Shown here: positions 7,639 through 16,672 of the stretch, piece after piece
Layout: each line of letters opens with the position of its first letter
Numbering within the stretch: position 1 is the stretch's first letter
Origin: Pseudonocardia endophytica
Lineage (GTDB): Bacteria; Actinomycetota; Actinomycetes; Mycobacteriales; Pseudonocardiaceae
Length of the DNA: 64,000 nucleotides
Assembly (NCBI RefSeq): GCF_004339565.1
Contig: NZ_SMFZ01000002.1
Span: 1,488,001-1,552,000, forward strand
Direction: 5' to 3'
Notes under the pieces: model-generated
What the model saw: only the letters and a program-made list of their open reading frames with translations
What the model was told of the DNA's origin: nothing
The model's database searches: none
Position numbers and translations under genes: made by a program

Positions 7639-7950
7639 ATGAACGCCAGCATCGCCGCACCGGCCACCGACGCCGTGGGCCCCTCGTCGGGCACCGCGCT
7701 CCTGGCCGTCGTGGCGGTCGGCGCCCTGCTGCTGGCCGCCGTCGTCGTCCTGCGCTCGCTCGCCGCGCTGGCGGCCGTGGCCGCCGTCGTCGCGACCGCG
7801 TTCATCGGCGGCCTGCAGGCATTGCTCCTGGTCGGTGCCGCGATCGCCACCGTCGTGACGATCGCGTTCGGCGGCACCGACGCCCAGGCCGCCCAGCCCA
7901 CCGGCACGCCGTCGGTCGCCACCGTGCACGAGGCACCCGGCCCGCGCTGA
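7639..7950 (+). CDS. small two-helix membrane protein, unknown function
   Basis: 103-aa protein with two adjacent hydrophobic segments, about residues 20-48 and 50-76, made almost wholly of Ala, Val, Leu and Gly. A short hydrophilic N-terminus precedes them, and a polar 25-residue tail (GGTDAQAAQPTGTPSVATV) follows. A GAGGAGG-type ribosome site precedes the ATG at 7639. Its divergence from the XRE regulator over a shared operator region suggests the two form a regulator/target pair. No family recognised. Confidence 0.7.
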   Translation: MNASIAAPATDAVGPSSGTALLAVVAVGALLLAAVVVLRSLAALAAVAAVVATAFIGGLQALLLVGAAIATVVTIAFGGTDAQAAQPTGTPSVATVHEAPGPR

Positions 7951-7997
7951 GCCCGGCCTCGGAGGAGGCGTCGGCGCCCGCACGTAAGGTGCGGTCC

Positions 7998-8813
7998 GTG
8001 CCCTTCCAGCCGCCCCCGCCGCACCCGACCGGTGCGCGGCCCCCGGCGATCCCCCCGGAGCTGGTCCCGAACCACGTCGCGCTCGTGATGGACGGCAACG
8101 GCCGATGGGCCAACGCCCGTGGCCTGCCACGCACCGAGGGGCACAAGCGCGGCGAGGCGTCCTTGATGGACGTCGCGCGCGGGTGCATCGACATCGGCGT
8201 GAAATGGCTGTCGGCGTACGCGTTCTCCACCGAGAACTGGCGCCGCAGTCCCGACGAGGTCCGCTTCCTGATGGGCTTCAACCGGGACGTGATCCGTCGC
8301 CGGGTGGACGAGATGCACGCCATGGGTGTGCGGGTGCGCTGGGCGGGCCGGCGTCCGCGGCTGTGGCGGTCGGTGATCCGCGAGCTCGAGGTCGCCGAGG
8401 AGAAGACCCGGCACAACGACGTCCTGACGCTCACCATGTGCGTGAACTACGGCGGCCGCGCGGAGATCGTCGACTCGGTGCGCGAGATCGCCCGCCAGGC
8501 CGCGGCCGGCAGGATCAAGCCGGACAAGATCGACGAGCGGACGATCCGGCGGTACCTGGACGAGCCGGAGATGCCCGACGTGGACCTGTTCGTGCGCTCG
8601 TCGGGTGAGCAGCGGACGTCGAACTTCCTGTTGTGGCAGAGCGCCTACGCCGAGATGGTCTTCCTGGACACGCTGTTCCCGGACTTCGACCGCAGGCACA
8701 TCTGGGAGGCGATCGAGATCTACGCCCGCCGTGACCGTCGCTTCGGCGGGGCTTCCGAGTGGAGCGCAGGCGGAACGAGCATCGACACGGACGCCAGTGA
8801 GGGAGCCTCGTGA
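7998..8813 (+). CDS. uppS: isoprenyl transferase (undecaprenyl/decaprenyl diphosphate synthase)
   Basis: 271-aa cis-prenyltransferase that makes the lipid carrier for peptidoglycan and arabinogalactan synthesis. The catalytic VMDGNGRWA loop is at about residues 30-38, with the GHKRG motif following. The conserved substrate-binding RSSGEQRTSNFLLWQ is at about residues 200-214, followed by YAEMVFLDTLFPDF. A TAAGGT hexamer (7985-7990) 7 nt before the GTG and no ribosome site suggest a leaderless mRNA. The last 16 residues (about SEWSAGGTSIDTDASEG) are encoded by the repeat shared with lhgO and extend past the normal family end. The stop overlaps the next GTG (GTGA). Confidence 0.95.
   Translation: MPFQPPPPHPTGARPPAIPPELVPNHVALVMDGNGRWANARGLPRTEGHKRGEASLMDVARGCIDIGVKWLSAYAFSTENWRRSPDEVRFLMGFNRDVIRRRVDEMHAMGVRVRWAGRRPRLWRSVIRELEVAEEKTRHNDVLTLTMCVNYGGRAEIVDSVREIARQAAAGRIKPDKIDERTIRRYLDEPEMPDVDLFVRSSGEQRTSNFLLWQSAYAEMVFLDTLFPDFDRRHIWEAIEIYARRDRRFGGASEWSAGGTSIDTDASEGAS
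8756..8797 (+). repeat. coding interspersed repeat, copy 2 (3' end of uppS)
   Basis: Second copy of the repeat seen at 3016-3055, identical at 32 of 37 aligned positions and read in the same frame (EWSAGGTSIDTDA). It forms the extra C-terminal tail of UppS. Confidence 0.75.
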
Positions 8814-9214
8814 GTGACCCGGTGATCACGGACATGCTGCGGGTCGCGAAGGCGGCGCTGGAGCGCTTCCACGACGTCGAGATCGGCGACGACGGCGCGA
8901 TCACGTTCGCGCACGGCGGCGTCCTGTGCGTCGTCCAGGGCACGGAGCTGGAACCGGGGCTGCCGGTCCTGAACCTGACCTGCGTCGTCGCCTGGGACCT
9001 GCCGGCCTCGTCGGACGTGCCGCAGCGGGTCGCGCTCGGCGTGGGGGAGGGCCTGTTCGGCACGCCACGGGTGATCCGCGGCGAGCGCGGCTGGGACGTG
9101 ACGCTGCGCTACGCCTTCCCGGCCGTCGGCCTCGGCGAGCACCCGATGGGCACGTTGCTGATGCTCGTCGTGTCGAGCGCGTCGAGCATGCGGGCCGAGC
9201 TGGTCGACGGCTGA
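8810..9214 (+). CDS. conserved hypothetical protein (YbjN-like fold possible)
   Basis: 134-aa soluble protein overlapping the uppS stop. The pattern of an N-terminal helix (MLRVAKAALERF), a beta-rich middle (ITFAHGGVLCVVQGTEL, LPVLNLTCVVAWDLP) and a C-terminal helix (LLMLVVSSASSMRAELV) resembles type III-chaperone/YbjN-like folds found in actinobacteria. No catalytic motif is visible. It probably sits in the uppS transcript. The fold suggestion is inference; function unknown. Confidence 0.75.
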   Translation: MSDPVITDMLRVAKAALERFHDVEIGDDGAITFAHGGVLCVVQGTELEPGLPVLNLTCVVAWDLPASSDVPQRVALGVGEGLFGTPRVIRGERGWDVTLRYAFPAVGLGEHPMGTLLMLVVSSASSMRAELVDG

Positions 9215-9231
9215 CGACCGGCCCGGGACGC

Positions 9232-9564
9232 TCACTTCTTGCGGTTGGTGCCCAGCTCCTCGGCGATCGGGTTCACCGGCTGCACGTCCTTCTCGGACTC
9301 GGACAGCCCCGGGTGCGTGTGCTGCGTGCGGCGTTGCGCGCGCAGCTGCTCCTCGGTCTCCCGATCCTCGTCGGTGATCTGCACGGCCGCGACGACGTCG
9401 CGCACGCTCTCGTAGCTCGTCGGCCGCACGGAACGGATCGCGCCGACGGTGTCCGGGTCGGCGTTGTTGCGCTCGGCGCCGCTGACCAGCGCGTCCCTGT
9501 CGGCCGGGAAGTCGACGTCGGTCAGGGCGGTGGTCACGGCCTCCGCGGTCGTGCGGGGTGCCAT
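9232..9564 (-). CDS. DUF2795-type protein
   Basis: 110-aa protein. Residues about 5-55 (AEAVTTALTDVDFPADRDALV, then AERNNADPDTVGAIRSVRPTSY) match the DUF2795 pattern of small actinobacterial proteins in which a helix pair surrounds an FPA[DT]K/R-type motif. The C-terminal half is charged and probably flexible (ITDEDRETEEQLRAQRR). A ribosome site (AGGCTCC complement, 9565-9575) precedes the ATG. It is convergent with the gene ending at 9214 (17-bp gap). The biochemical role of the family is unknown to me. Confidence 0.75.
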   Translation of the reverse strand: MAPRTTAEAVTTALTDVDFPADRDALVSGAERNNADPDTVGAIRSVRPTSYESVRDVVAAVQITDEDRETEEQLRAQRRTQHTHPGLSESEKDVQPVNPIAEELGTNRKK

Positions 9565-9637
9565 AGGGGAGCCTCCTGGGGTCCGGTTCTCGGTGACCCC
9601 GGAGGCTTCCCGCTGCGACCCGTTCCATGCATCGCGA

Positions 9638-10294
9638 TCACTCCGACGGCGGGCCGGGCGCCTCCGGCTCCGCGTCGTCGGACAGGTTCACGATCGGCAG
9701 GTCCGCGAGCTGGGCGGGCGTCATGCCCTGGGCGACGCCCAGCACGTCGTTCTGCGCCTTCTTCATCCGGGCGTCGACCAGGCCGGACAGCGCGTAGGCG
9801 ACGCGGCCGAGGAGGCGGACCGTCGTGTCGTCCACCAGCGGGCGCGGGGTGGAGACCACGGCGACGCCCTGCGGCGTGCCGTCGTTGGACTGGGCCACAC
9901 CGATCTCGAACGACTCGCGGGGGTTCGAGTGCCGCGACGCGTAGTGGTCGCGCAGCTTGAGCACCAGGTCGTGGAAGCCGGACACGTCGCCGTCGAGCTC
10001 GAGCGTGGCGAGGTCGTCGGTGGTCAGCGTCTTCGTGCGGCCGGTGAAGCACCGGACGTAGCCGATCAGCGCGCCGGTCCACAGCGCCTCGACCAGCGCG
10101 GGGTCGTTGTCCACCCGCACCGGGCCGGAGTCCGGCGACCCGAGCGCGGTGACCAGGTGCTCGCAGCAGCGCAGCACGTACTGCAGGTCCTCGAACACCG
10201 AGGCGAGCTGCGCGAGCTCCCCGGACTCCGGGGTGTCGATCCGCCGCACGGACGACGGCGCCGGTGCGCCCGCCGTCTCCTCGGTCTCGGTCAT
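9638..10294 (-). CDS. hypothetical protein
   Basis: 218-aa soluble, mainly helical protein. The sequence LASVFEDLQYVLRCCEHL is a long helix near residues 31-48. A block with ALWTGALIGYVRCFTGRTKTL and HDLVLKLRDHYASRHSNPRESFEIGV is followed by a possible beta segment with GVAVVSTPRPLVD. It ends in an acidic Pro-rich tail. I recognise no domain. It stands alone on the minus strand, 88 bp downstream of zur. Confidence 0.7.
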   Translation of the reverse strand: MTETEETAGAPAPSSVRRIDTPESGELAQLASVFEDLQYVLRCCEHLVTALGSPDSGPVRVDNDPALVEALWTGALIGYVRCFTGRTKTLTTDDLATLELDGDVSGFHDLVLKLRDHYASRHSNPRESFEIGVAQSNDGTPQGVAVVSTPRPLVDDTTVRLLGRVAYALSGLVDARMKKAQNDVLGVAQGMTPAQLADLPIVNLSDDAEPEAPGPPSE

Positions 10295-10382
10295 CGCCGA
10301 CCAACTCCTTCACGTTCCGACACCGCCGATTCCGGCGGGCCGCGCCGCAGGTTAACGGCGGCCGGACGTGACGGGGATCTCG

Positions 10383-10814
10383 TTATGAGACGGGCGTCGC
10401 GGAGCAGGTCCGGCACAGCCCGAAGATCTCCAGCGTGTGCCCGACCTCGGTGAAGCCGTGCTCCGCGGCGACCTTCTCGGTCCACGACTCGACGGTCGGT
10501 CCCTCGATCTCGACGGCGGCCCCGCAGCGGCGGCACACGAGGTGATGGTGGTGCTCGGCCGTCTCGCAGCGGCGGTAGACGGCTTCGCCGGCCGCGGTGC
10601 GGAGCACGTCCACCTCACCGCCGTCGGCCAGCGTCTGCAACGTCCGGTAGACCGTCGTCAGGCCGATGCCCTCCCCGGTGCGGCGCAGCTCCTCGTGCAA
10701 CTCCTGGGCGGACCGGAAGTCGTCGATCCGGTCCAGCAACGCGGACACCGCGGCCCGTTGCCGGGTGGCCCGCTGGCCGCGCGGGCCGGCCGTGGACCGC
10801 TCGGGGGCGCTCAC
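10383..10814 (-). CDS. zur: Fur-family metal regulator, probably Zur/FurB
   Basis: 143-aa Fur-family repressor. It has an N-terminal winged helix (QRATRQRAAVSALL through GLTTVYRTLQTLADGGEVD) and a dimerisation domain with AEHHHHLVCRRCG and a late CRTC, the two CxxC pairs of the structural zinc site. The GTG at 10814 overlaps the stop of the ArsR-type gene (10811-10814), so the two form one operon. In mycobacteria the same pair (smtB-furB) lies just before glyS as here, and the Fur member is the zinc-uptake regulator. Zur rather than Fur is inferred from that synteny. Confidence 0.88.
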   Translation of the reverse strand: MSAPERSTAGPRGQRATRQRAAVSALLDRIDDFRSAQELHEELRRTGEGIGLTTVYRTLQTLADGGEVDVLRTAAGEAVYRRCETAEHHHHLVCRRCGAAVEIEGPTVESWTEKVAAEHGFTEVGHTLEIFGLCRTCSATPVS

Positions 10815-11182
10815 GCATCCTCCTCGACGTGGGCGACGGCGTCGACGACGATGTGCGCCAGGTGGTCGTCGACCAGCGAGTACAGCACCTCGCGACCCCG
10901 GCGCTCCCCCTCCACCACACCGGCCGCCTTCAGCACCCGCAGGTGCTGGCTGATCAGGGGCTGGGTGACGCCGAGCGCGTCGACCAGGTCGTGCACGCAG
11001 CGCGCGTCCTCGAGCAGCTGCAGCACGATGGCGATCCGTACCGGCGCGGCGAGTGCGCGCAGCAGGTCGCCCGCGGCGGCCAGGGTGCGCGGGGTGTGCG
11101 TCGGCCCCGGCGTCGCGGAGGCGCGTTCCTCGGCGCACTCGGCGTCGCCAGCAGGCGTGCTGACTCGGGCTGCGATCGACAT
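10811..11182 (-). CDS. smtB: ArsR/SmtB-family metal-sensing repressor
   Basis: 123-aa winged-helix repressor. The core (LAAPVRIAIVLQLLEDARCVHDL, then GVTQPLISQHLRVLKAAGVV) holds the ArsR-family recognition helix at about residues 70-85. The C-terminal helix ends in VDDHLAHIVVDAVAHVEED, where the D, H and H/E spacing fits an alpha-5 zinc site. The ATG at 11182 is preferred; an upstream in-frame ATG at 11230 abuts the operator-like dyad. The gene overlaps zur, and both were probably copied from the promoter near 11231-11251. Zinc as effector is inferred from family and synteny. Confidence 0.88.
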   Translation of the reverse strand: MSIAARVSTPAGDAECAEERASATPGPTHTPRTLAAAGDLLRALAAPVRIAIVLQLLEDARCVHDLVDALGVTQPLISQHLRVLKAAGVVEGERRGREVLYSLVDDHLAHIVVDAVAHVEEDA

Positions 11183-11230
11183 CGGATGTCCGTTCCCCGG
11201 TTCACGGCCGCGTCCCGGCCGCGCCTGCAT

Positions 11231-11251
11231 GATATGCGTATCGTTATCGTT
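11231..11251. promoter_or_regulatory. candidate operator of the smtB-zur operon
   Basis: AT-rich island with GATA-TGCG-TATC (11231-11242) and the direct repeat ATCGTT-ATCGTT (11240-11251). It lies between the smtB start and the divergent gene at 11251. Position and composition suit a Zur or SmtB site; the specific protein is inferred. Confidence 0.45.
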
Positions 11252-11589
11252 TGCGCGTGCTCCTGGTGTGCCGTTTCACCGTCGACCCGCCCTCGTCGGA
11301 CCGCTTCGTCGCCCGCGCGCACCGGGCGTTGGACCTGCTCGGTGACGCCGACGGCTTCCTGGGCGGCGAGATCGGACGTGCGGTCGACGACCCGTCGTAC
11401 TGGGTCCTGACCCTCCGCTTCCGCTCGGTGGACGCCTACCGCCGCGCCCTGACCCCGTTCCCGGTCCGCGAGCACGTCCACCCTCTCCTCGCCGAGGCCG
11501 ACACCACGACGCCGAGCGCGTACGAGACCCTGCTCTCCCGAGCCCCGAACGCCCCGACGGAGTCGCACGAGTCCCTGCGCACCGACTGA
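11251..11589 (+). CDS. antibiotic-biosynthesis-monooxygenase-like (ABM) domain protein
   Basis: 112-aa small protein with the dimeric alpha-beta barrel pattern of the ABM family: a first strand LLVCRFTVDP, a helix FVARAHRALDLLGDADGFLGGEIG, a strand YWVLTLRFRSVDAYRRAL and a late helix. Such proteins include haem-degrading and quinol monooxygenases, but many have no known activity. The residues needed for haem degradation cannot be judged here. The start is TTG 11251 or GTG 11257, divergent from smtB; zinc-linked control is possible. Confidence 0.65.
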   Translation: MRVLLVCRFTVDPPSSDRFVARAHRALDLLGDADGFLGGEIGRAVDDPSYWVLTLRFRSVDAYRRALTPFPVREHVHPLLAEADTTTPSAYETLLSRAPNAPTESHESLRTD

Positions 11590-11594
11590 GCTCA

Positions 11595-11676
11595 TCCCGC
11601 GCGACAGTTCGGCTCCCGCGACGGTCATGGAGCGCGCGGGACCACGACGCAGCGCGCGGGACCGGATCTGTCCCCA
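11595..11676 (+). repeat. GC-palindromic repeat, upstream copy
   Basis: Contains CCCGCGCGACAGTTCGG, TCCCGCG, GAGCGCGCGGGACCAC and GCGCGCGGGACCGGA in the same order as the region after the next gene (12674-12749). It can fold through TCCCGCG/CGCGGGA. It probably ends transcription of the ABM gene. Confidence 0.5.
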
Positions 11677-11746
11677 ACCCGACCCGGGCGTCCACAGATC
11701 GTCTGATCGAGCCTTCGGTGGTGCCACCGTCGCGGACGCTCGGGGA

Positions 11747-12673
11747 ATGGACATCAGAGCAGGCGAGCCGGCACTCCGTCGGGATCTCCTCCGCGCCGGG
11801 GTCACCGACGACGAGATGCGTCGCGCGGTGCGGAACGGCCTGTGGCACCCGGTGCGTCCCGGCGCCTACCTGCGCGCCGACGACCCGGTACTCGCGGACC
11901 CGGATCAGCGCCACGTCCAGCTCGTCCTCGCCACCGTGCTCCGTCTCGACGGGACTCCGATCGTGAGTCACCTGTCCGCCGCCGCCATGTACGAGCTCCC
12001 CCTGTGGGGCGTACCGCTCCGGACCGTGCACGTGACACGCGAGGCGTCGTCCGGCGGCCGTCGTACCCGCCATCTGCACGTCCACCCGGCGCCGATCGCT
12101 CCGGACGAGGTGCTGACGATCGGAGGTCTGCAGGTGACGTCGCCGGCCCGGACCGTCGTGGACATCGCGCGGACCGTGCGCTTCGAGTCGGCGGTCGTGA
12201 TCGCGGACGCCGCGCTGAAGGCGGAGCTGTGCACGCGCGACGAACTCGACGCCGCGGTGGTGCGAGCCGGTCGGCGCAGCGGGGGACCGGCGTCCCGGCG
12301 GGTCGTCGCGTTCGCGGACGGGCTCTCGGACGGCCCCGGCGAGTCCCGGAGCCGCGTCCGAATGCAGCTCGCCTGCCTGCCCCGGCCGGTCCTGCAACAC
12401 GTCGTCCGCGACCGGAACGGCCGACGGGTGGGCCAGGTCGACTTCTGGTGGCCGCACGCCGGGGTGATCGGGGAGTACGACGGCGAGATCAAGTACGGCC
12501 GCCTCCTGCGTCCCGGCCAGGACGCCTCGACCGTCGTGTACCGGGAGAAGCTGCGAGAGGACGCGCTGCGCGCCCAGCCCGGCGTCCGGACCGTCGTGCG
12601 TTGGACGTGGCGTGACGTCGAGGAGTTCGACGAGCTGGCGTCCCGTCTGCGGGAGTTGCTCGGCCGGGCTTGA
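11747..12673 (+). CDS. AbiEi-antitoxin-domain/DUF559-like protein
   Basis: 308-aa member of a large actinobacterial family. The N-terminal winged-helix AbiEi-type domain is at about residues 1-45 (LRRDLLRAGVTDDEMRRAVRNG). A middle region carries SHLSAAAMYELPLWG and LQVTSPARTVVDIAR (about residues 70-150). A C-terminal segment has GQVDFWWPHAGVIGEYDGEIKY (about 235-256), resembling the Vsr/DUF559 nuclease fold with D and E residues in nuclease-like spacing. No AbiEii toxin gene is adjacent, so a type IV toxin-antitoxin role is not supported. The gene is bracketed by related GC palindromes. Whether it cuts DNA is unknown. Confidence 0.8.
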   Translation: MDIRAGEPALRRDLLRAGVTDDEMRRAVRNGLWHPVRPGAYLRADDPVLADPDQRHVQLVLATVLRLDGTPIVSHLSAAAMYELPLWGVPLRTVHVTREASSGGRRTRHLHVHPAPIAPDEVLTIGGLQVTSPARTVVDIARTVRFESAVVIADAALKAELCTRDELDAAVVRAGRRSGGPASRRVVAFADGLSDGPGESRSRVRMQLACLPRPVLQHVVRDRNGRRVGQVDFWWPHAGVIGEYDGEIKYGRLLRPGQDASTVVYREKLREDALRAQPGVRTVVRWTWRDVEEFDELASRLRELLGRA

Positions 12674-12749
12674 CGTCCCCGCGCGCGAGTTCCGGTTCCC
12701 GCGCGCGACACGGAACGAGCGGGAGCACATGTCGCGCGCGGGACCGGGG
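12674..12749 (+). repeat. GC-palindromic repeat, downstream copy
   Basis: Relative of 11595-11676, in the same orientation, on the other side of the AbiEi-like gene. Shared blocks are CCCGCGCG, GTTCCGG, TTCCCGCGCG, GGGAGCAC and CGCGCGGGACCGG. Confidence 0.5.
12697..12743 (+). terminator. hairpin terminator after the AbiEi-like gene
   Basis: TCCCGCGCGCGACA (12697-12710) is a perfect 14-bp inverted match of TGTCGCGCGCGGGA (12730-12743), with a 19-nt loop. It lies 24 bp after the stop and before glyS. Confidence 0.65.
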
Positions 12750-12867
12750 AAGTCCTCGAGGTGGCGTGGAACCGAGGTTCGGAGGCCCGGGTGCGGGCGG
12801 TAATCTGGGACGTCCGCTCGGTAGCCCCGGCGGGACGCATCGCACGATCCATCCAGGAGCATCGCCA

Positions 12868-14267
<1,400 letters not shown>

Positions 14268-14271
<4 letters not shown>

Positions 14272-15278
14272 GACGCGGCGGGCGACGCGGGCGCCCCCGC
14301 TGGCAGTAGCCGGTCCACCAGGTCCGCGAGCGTGACCAGGCCGATCTGCTTCCCCTCGGACTCGACCAGCACGATGTGGCTGCGCCGCTCGCGCATCGTG
14401 CTCACCGCGGCGTACGACGGCGTGTCCGCGGCCAGCGTGAGCACCGGCCGCATGAGGTCGCGCGCGGTCGTCCCCTCCGGACGGGTCAGCGTGTCCCGAA
14501 CGTGCACGAAGCCGACCGGGCGGCCGCCGTCGCGGACGATCAGCCGCAGGTGCCCGGTCTCGCGGGCGACCTCGCGGATGCGTTCGACGTCGTCGTCCGC
14601 CCCGACGCCCACCGGGTCGTGCACGAGCGACCGCAGCGGCGTGCGCTCCAGCTCCAGGGCCGTGACGAGCTGGCTGCGGCGCTCCTCGTCGAGCGCGCCG
14701 GTGCGTGCCGAGTGGTCGACGAGCTCGCGCAGGTCGTCCGGGTTCCGACCGGACGCCATCTCGTCCACCGGCTCCACGCCCACCAGGCGCAGGCACCGGT
14801 TGGCCATCCCGTTCAGCGCCACCAGCAGCGGGCGGGTGACGACCATGAACGCCCGCATCGGCAGGGCCAGCAGGATCGCCGACCGCTCCGGGTGCGAGAT
14901 CGCCCAGGACTTCGGCGCCATCTCGCCGACGACGAGATGCAGGAACGTCACCACGATCAGCGACAGCACGAACGACACGACGCCCGCCACCGCCGTCGGG
15001 ATCCCCCAGCCCTCGAACAGCGGCTGCAGCGCGTGGTCCACGGCGGGCTTGGTGACCGCACCGAGGCCGAGCACGCACAGCGTGATGCCGAGCTGCGAGC
15101 CGGCCAGCAGCAGCGACAGGTCCTTGGAGCTGCGCAGCGCGGCCCGCCCGGACGCGCTCGTCCTGGCGGCCTCCTCGAGCCGGTAGCTGCGCGCCGCGAC
15201 CAGCGCGAACTCCACGGCCACGAAGAACGCACTGGCCGCGATCAGCGCGACCGAGACCACGATCTCGACGACGCTCAT
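14268..15278 (-). CDS. CNNM/CorC-family membrane protein (second gene of pair)
   Basis: 336-aa CNNM-type transporter. The DUF21 membrane domain has hydrophobic segments at about residues 3-25, 55-80, 88-118 and 128-150, with family motifs AEF-like (VAVEFALVAA), GSQLGITLCVLGLG and GEMAPKSWA. CBS domains follow from about residue 195. The last CBS (SHIVLVESEGKQIGLVTLADLVDRLL) ends the protein, so the C-terminal CorC/HlyC domain of its partner is missing. The ATG overlaps the upstream gene's TGA (15275-15278), so the two are coupled and may form a heteromer. Cation efflux is known for the family; the ion here is inferred. Confidence 0.88.
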
Positions 15279-16672
15279 GCCCGTGCCTCCTCGTCCTGCT
15301 GCTCGGTGCCGGCCGCTCCCGGCTCGGTCCACACCAGATGCACGCTGGACGGCACCCGACGGTCCACCTCCCGGACGGTGATCCGCAGGCCGCGGGCCGG
15401 TTCGTCCGGGTCGTCCCCGATGATCGTGAGCGTGGCGACGTCGCCGGGCTCCGGCAGTCGCTGCAGCTCGGCCGTCACCAGCCCGCCGACGGTCTGGTAG
15501 TCGCCCTCCGGCAGGTCGGCGTCGATCAACCGCCCGACCTCGTCGACGTGCCGGTTGCCGGGCACGACCCACCCGCCGTCGACCTTGTGGGCCTGGTCGG
15601 AACCGGCCGCGTCGTGCTCGTCGGTGATCTCGCCGACGAGCTCCTCCGCGACGTCCTCGACCGTGATCACGCCGGCCAGGCCGCCGTACTCGTCGAGCAC
15701 GCAGGCCATCTCCTCGTCGGCCTCCTCGAGCTGCTCCAGCACCGTCGGGAGCGGCAGCGACGACGGCACCAGCACCGGCGTGCGCATCAACTCGGACACC
15801 GGCACGGTGGCCGGGTGGCGGTCGCCCATGGCCAGCACGTCGCGCAGGCAGACGACACCGACGAGCTCGTAGGAGTCCTCGGCGTCCGATCCGGCACCCA
15901 GCACCGGGTACCGGGAGTGTCCGGCCGCCATCCGCTCGACGAGCGTGTCGACGGTGTCGTCGGCGCGCACCCAGGACACCCGCGGCCGCGGGATCATCGC
16001 CGCGCGGGCCGTGCGGTCCGAGAACTCCACGACGCGGTCCAGCAGCGTGGCCAGCTCGGGGCGCAGGTCGCCGGAGTCGCGCGAGTCGTCGATGATCGCC
16101 TCGAGGTCGCGCGGGGTGGCCGAGTGCTCGACGTCGTGCACCGGCTCGATCCGGAGCGCCTTGAGCAGCAGGTTCGACGCGGCGTCGAACAGCGTGATCA
16201 CCGGGCCGAACACGGCCAGGTAGACGCGGGTGGACAGCGCGAGGCTGCGGGCGACCGGCTCCGGACGGGCGATCGCGAGGTTCTTCGGGAACAGCTCGCC
16301 GAACACCATCTGCACGCCGGTGGACAGCAGCAGGGCCAGCACGGTGCCGATCGCGATGCCGACGCCGGTGGGCACGCCGGCCACGCCGAGCAGCTCGCCG
16401 ACGCCGTTGCCGACCAGCGGTTCCGCCACGTAACCGACCAGCAGACCGGTGACCGTGATCCCGAGCTGCGCGCCGGAGAGCATGAACGACGTGCGTCGCG
16501 TGATGTCGAGGGCCCGGCGAGCACCCGCGTCGCCGTCCGCGGCCCTGGCCTTGAGCCGGGACCGGTCGACGGCCATGTAGCCGAACTCCTGCGCGACGAA
16601 GTACCCCGTCGCGGCCGTGATGGCCAGGACGACGAGTATGCCGAGCAGGATCGAGAGAATCGTTCCGATCAT
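15275..16672 (-). CDS. CNNM/CorC-family membrane protein (first gene of pair)
   Basis: 465-aa protein with the full CNNM/CorC layout. The DUF21 membrane domain spans about residues 1-190 (FVAQEFGYMAV, GAQLGITVTGLLVGY, FGELFPKNLAIA). A CBS pair spans about 210-340 (AAMIPRPRVSWVRADD to VLDEYGGLAGVITVEDVAEE), and a CorC/HlyC domain about 360-450. Its ATG at 16672 overlaps the TGA of a 22-codon leader ORF. Its probable ribosome site (GGTGAG) lies in the 3' arm of a hairpin, so expression is probably tied to translation of the leader. Bacterial relatives export or transport Mg2+; the substrate here is inferred. Confidence 0.9.
   Translation of the reverse strand: MIGTILSILLGILVVLAITAATGYFVAQEFGYMAVDRSRLKARAADGDAGARRALDITRRTSFMLSGAQLGITVTGLLVGYVAEPLVGNGVGELLGVAGVPTGVGIAIGTVLALLLSTGVQMVFGELFPKNLAIARPEPVARSLALSTRVYLAVFGPVITLFDAASNLLLKALRIEPVHDVEHSATPRDLEAIIDDSRDSGDLRPELATLLDRVVEFSDRTARAAMIPRPRVSWVRADDTVDTLVERMAAGHSRYPVLGAGSDAEDSYELVGVVCLRDVLAMGDRHPATVPVSELMRTPVLVPSSLPLPTVLEQLEEADEEMACVLDEYGGLAGVITVEDVAEELVGEITDEHDAAGSDQAHKVDGGWVVPGNRHVDEVGRLIDADLPEGDYQTVGGLVTAELQRLPEPGDVATLTIIGDDPDEPARGLRITVREVDRRVPSSVHLVWTEPGAAGTEQQDEEARA

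Noticed and set aside
11690..11700. GTCCACAGA near the AbiEi-like gene as a DnaA box
   Set aside because: It is a single imperfect match, with no cluster and no dnaA/dnaN neighbours.
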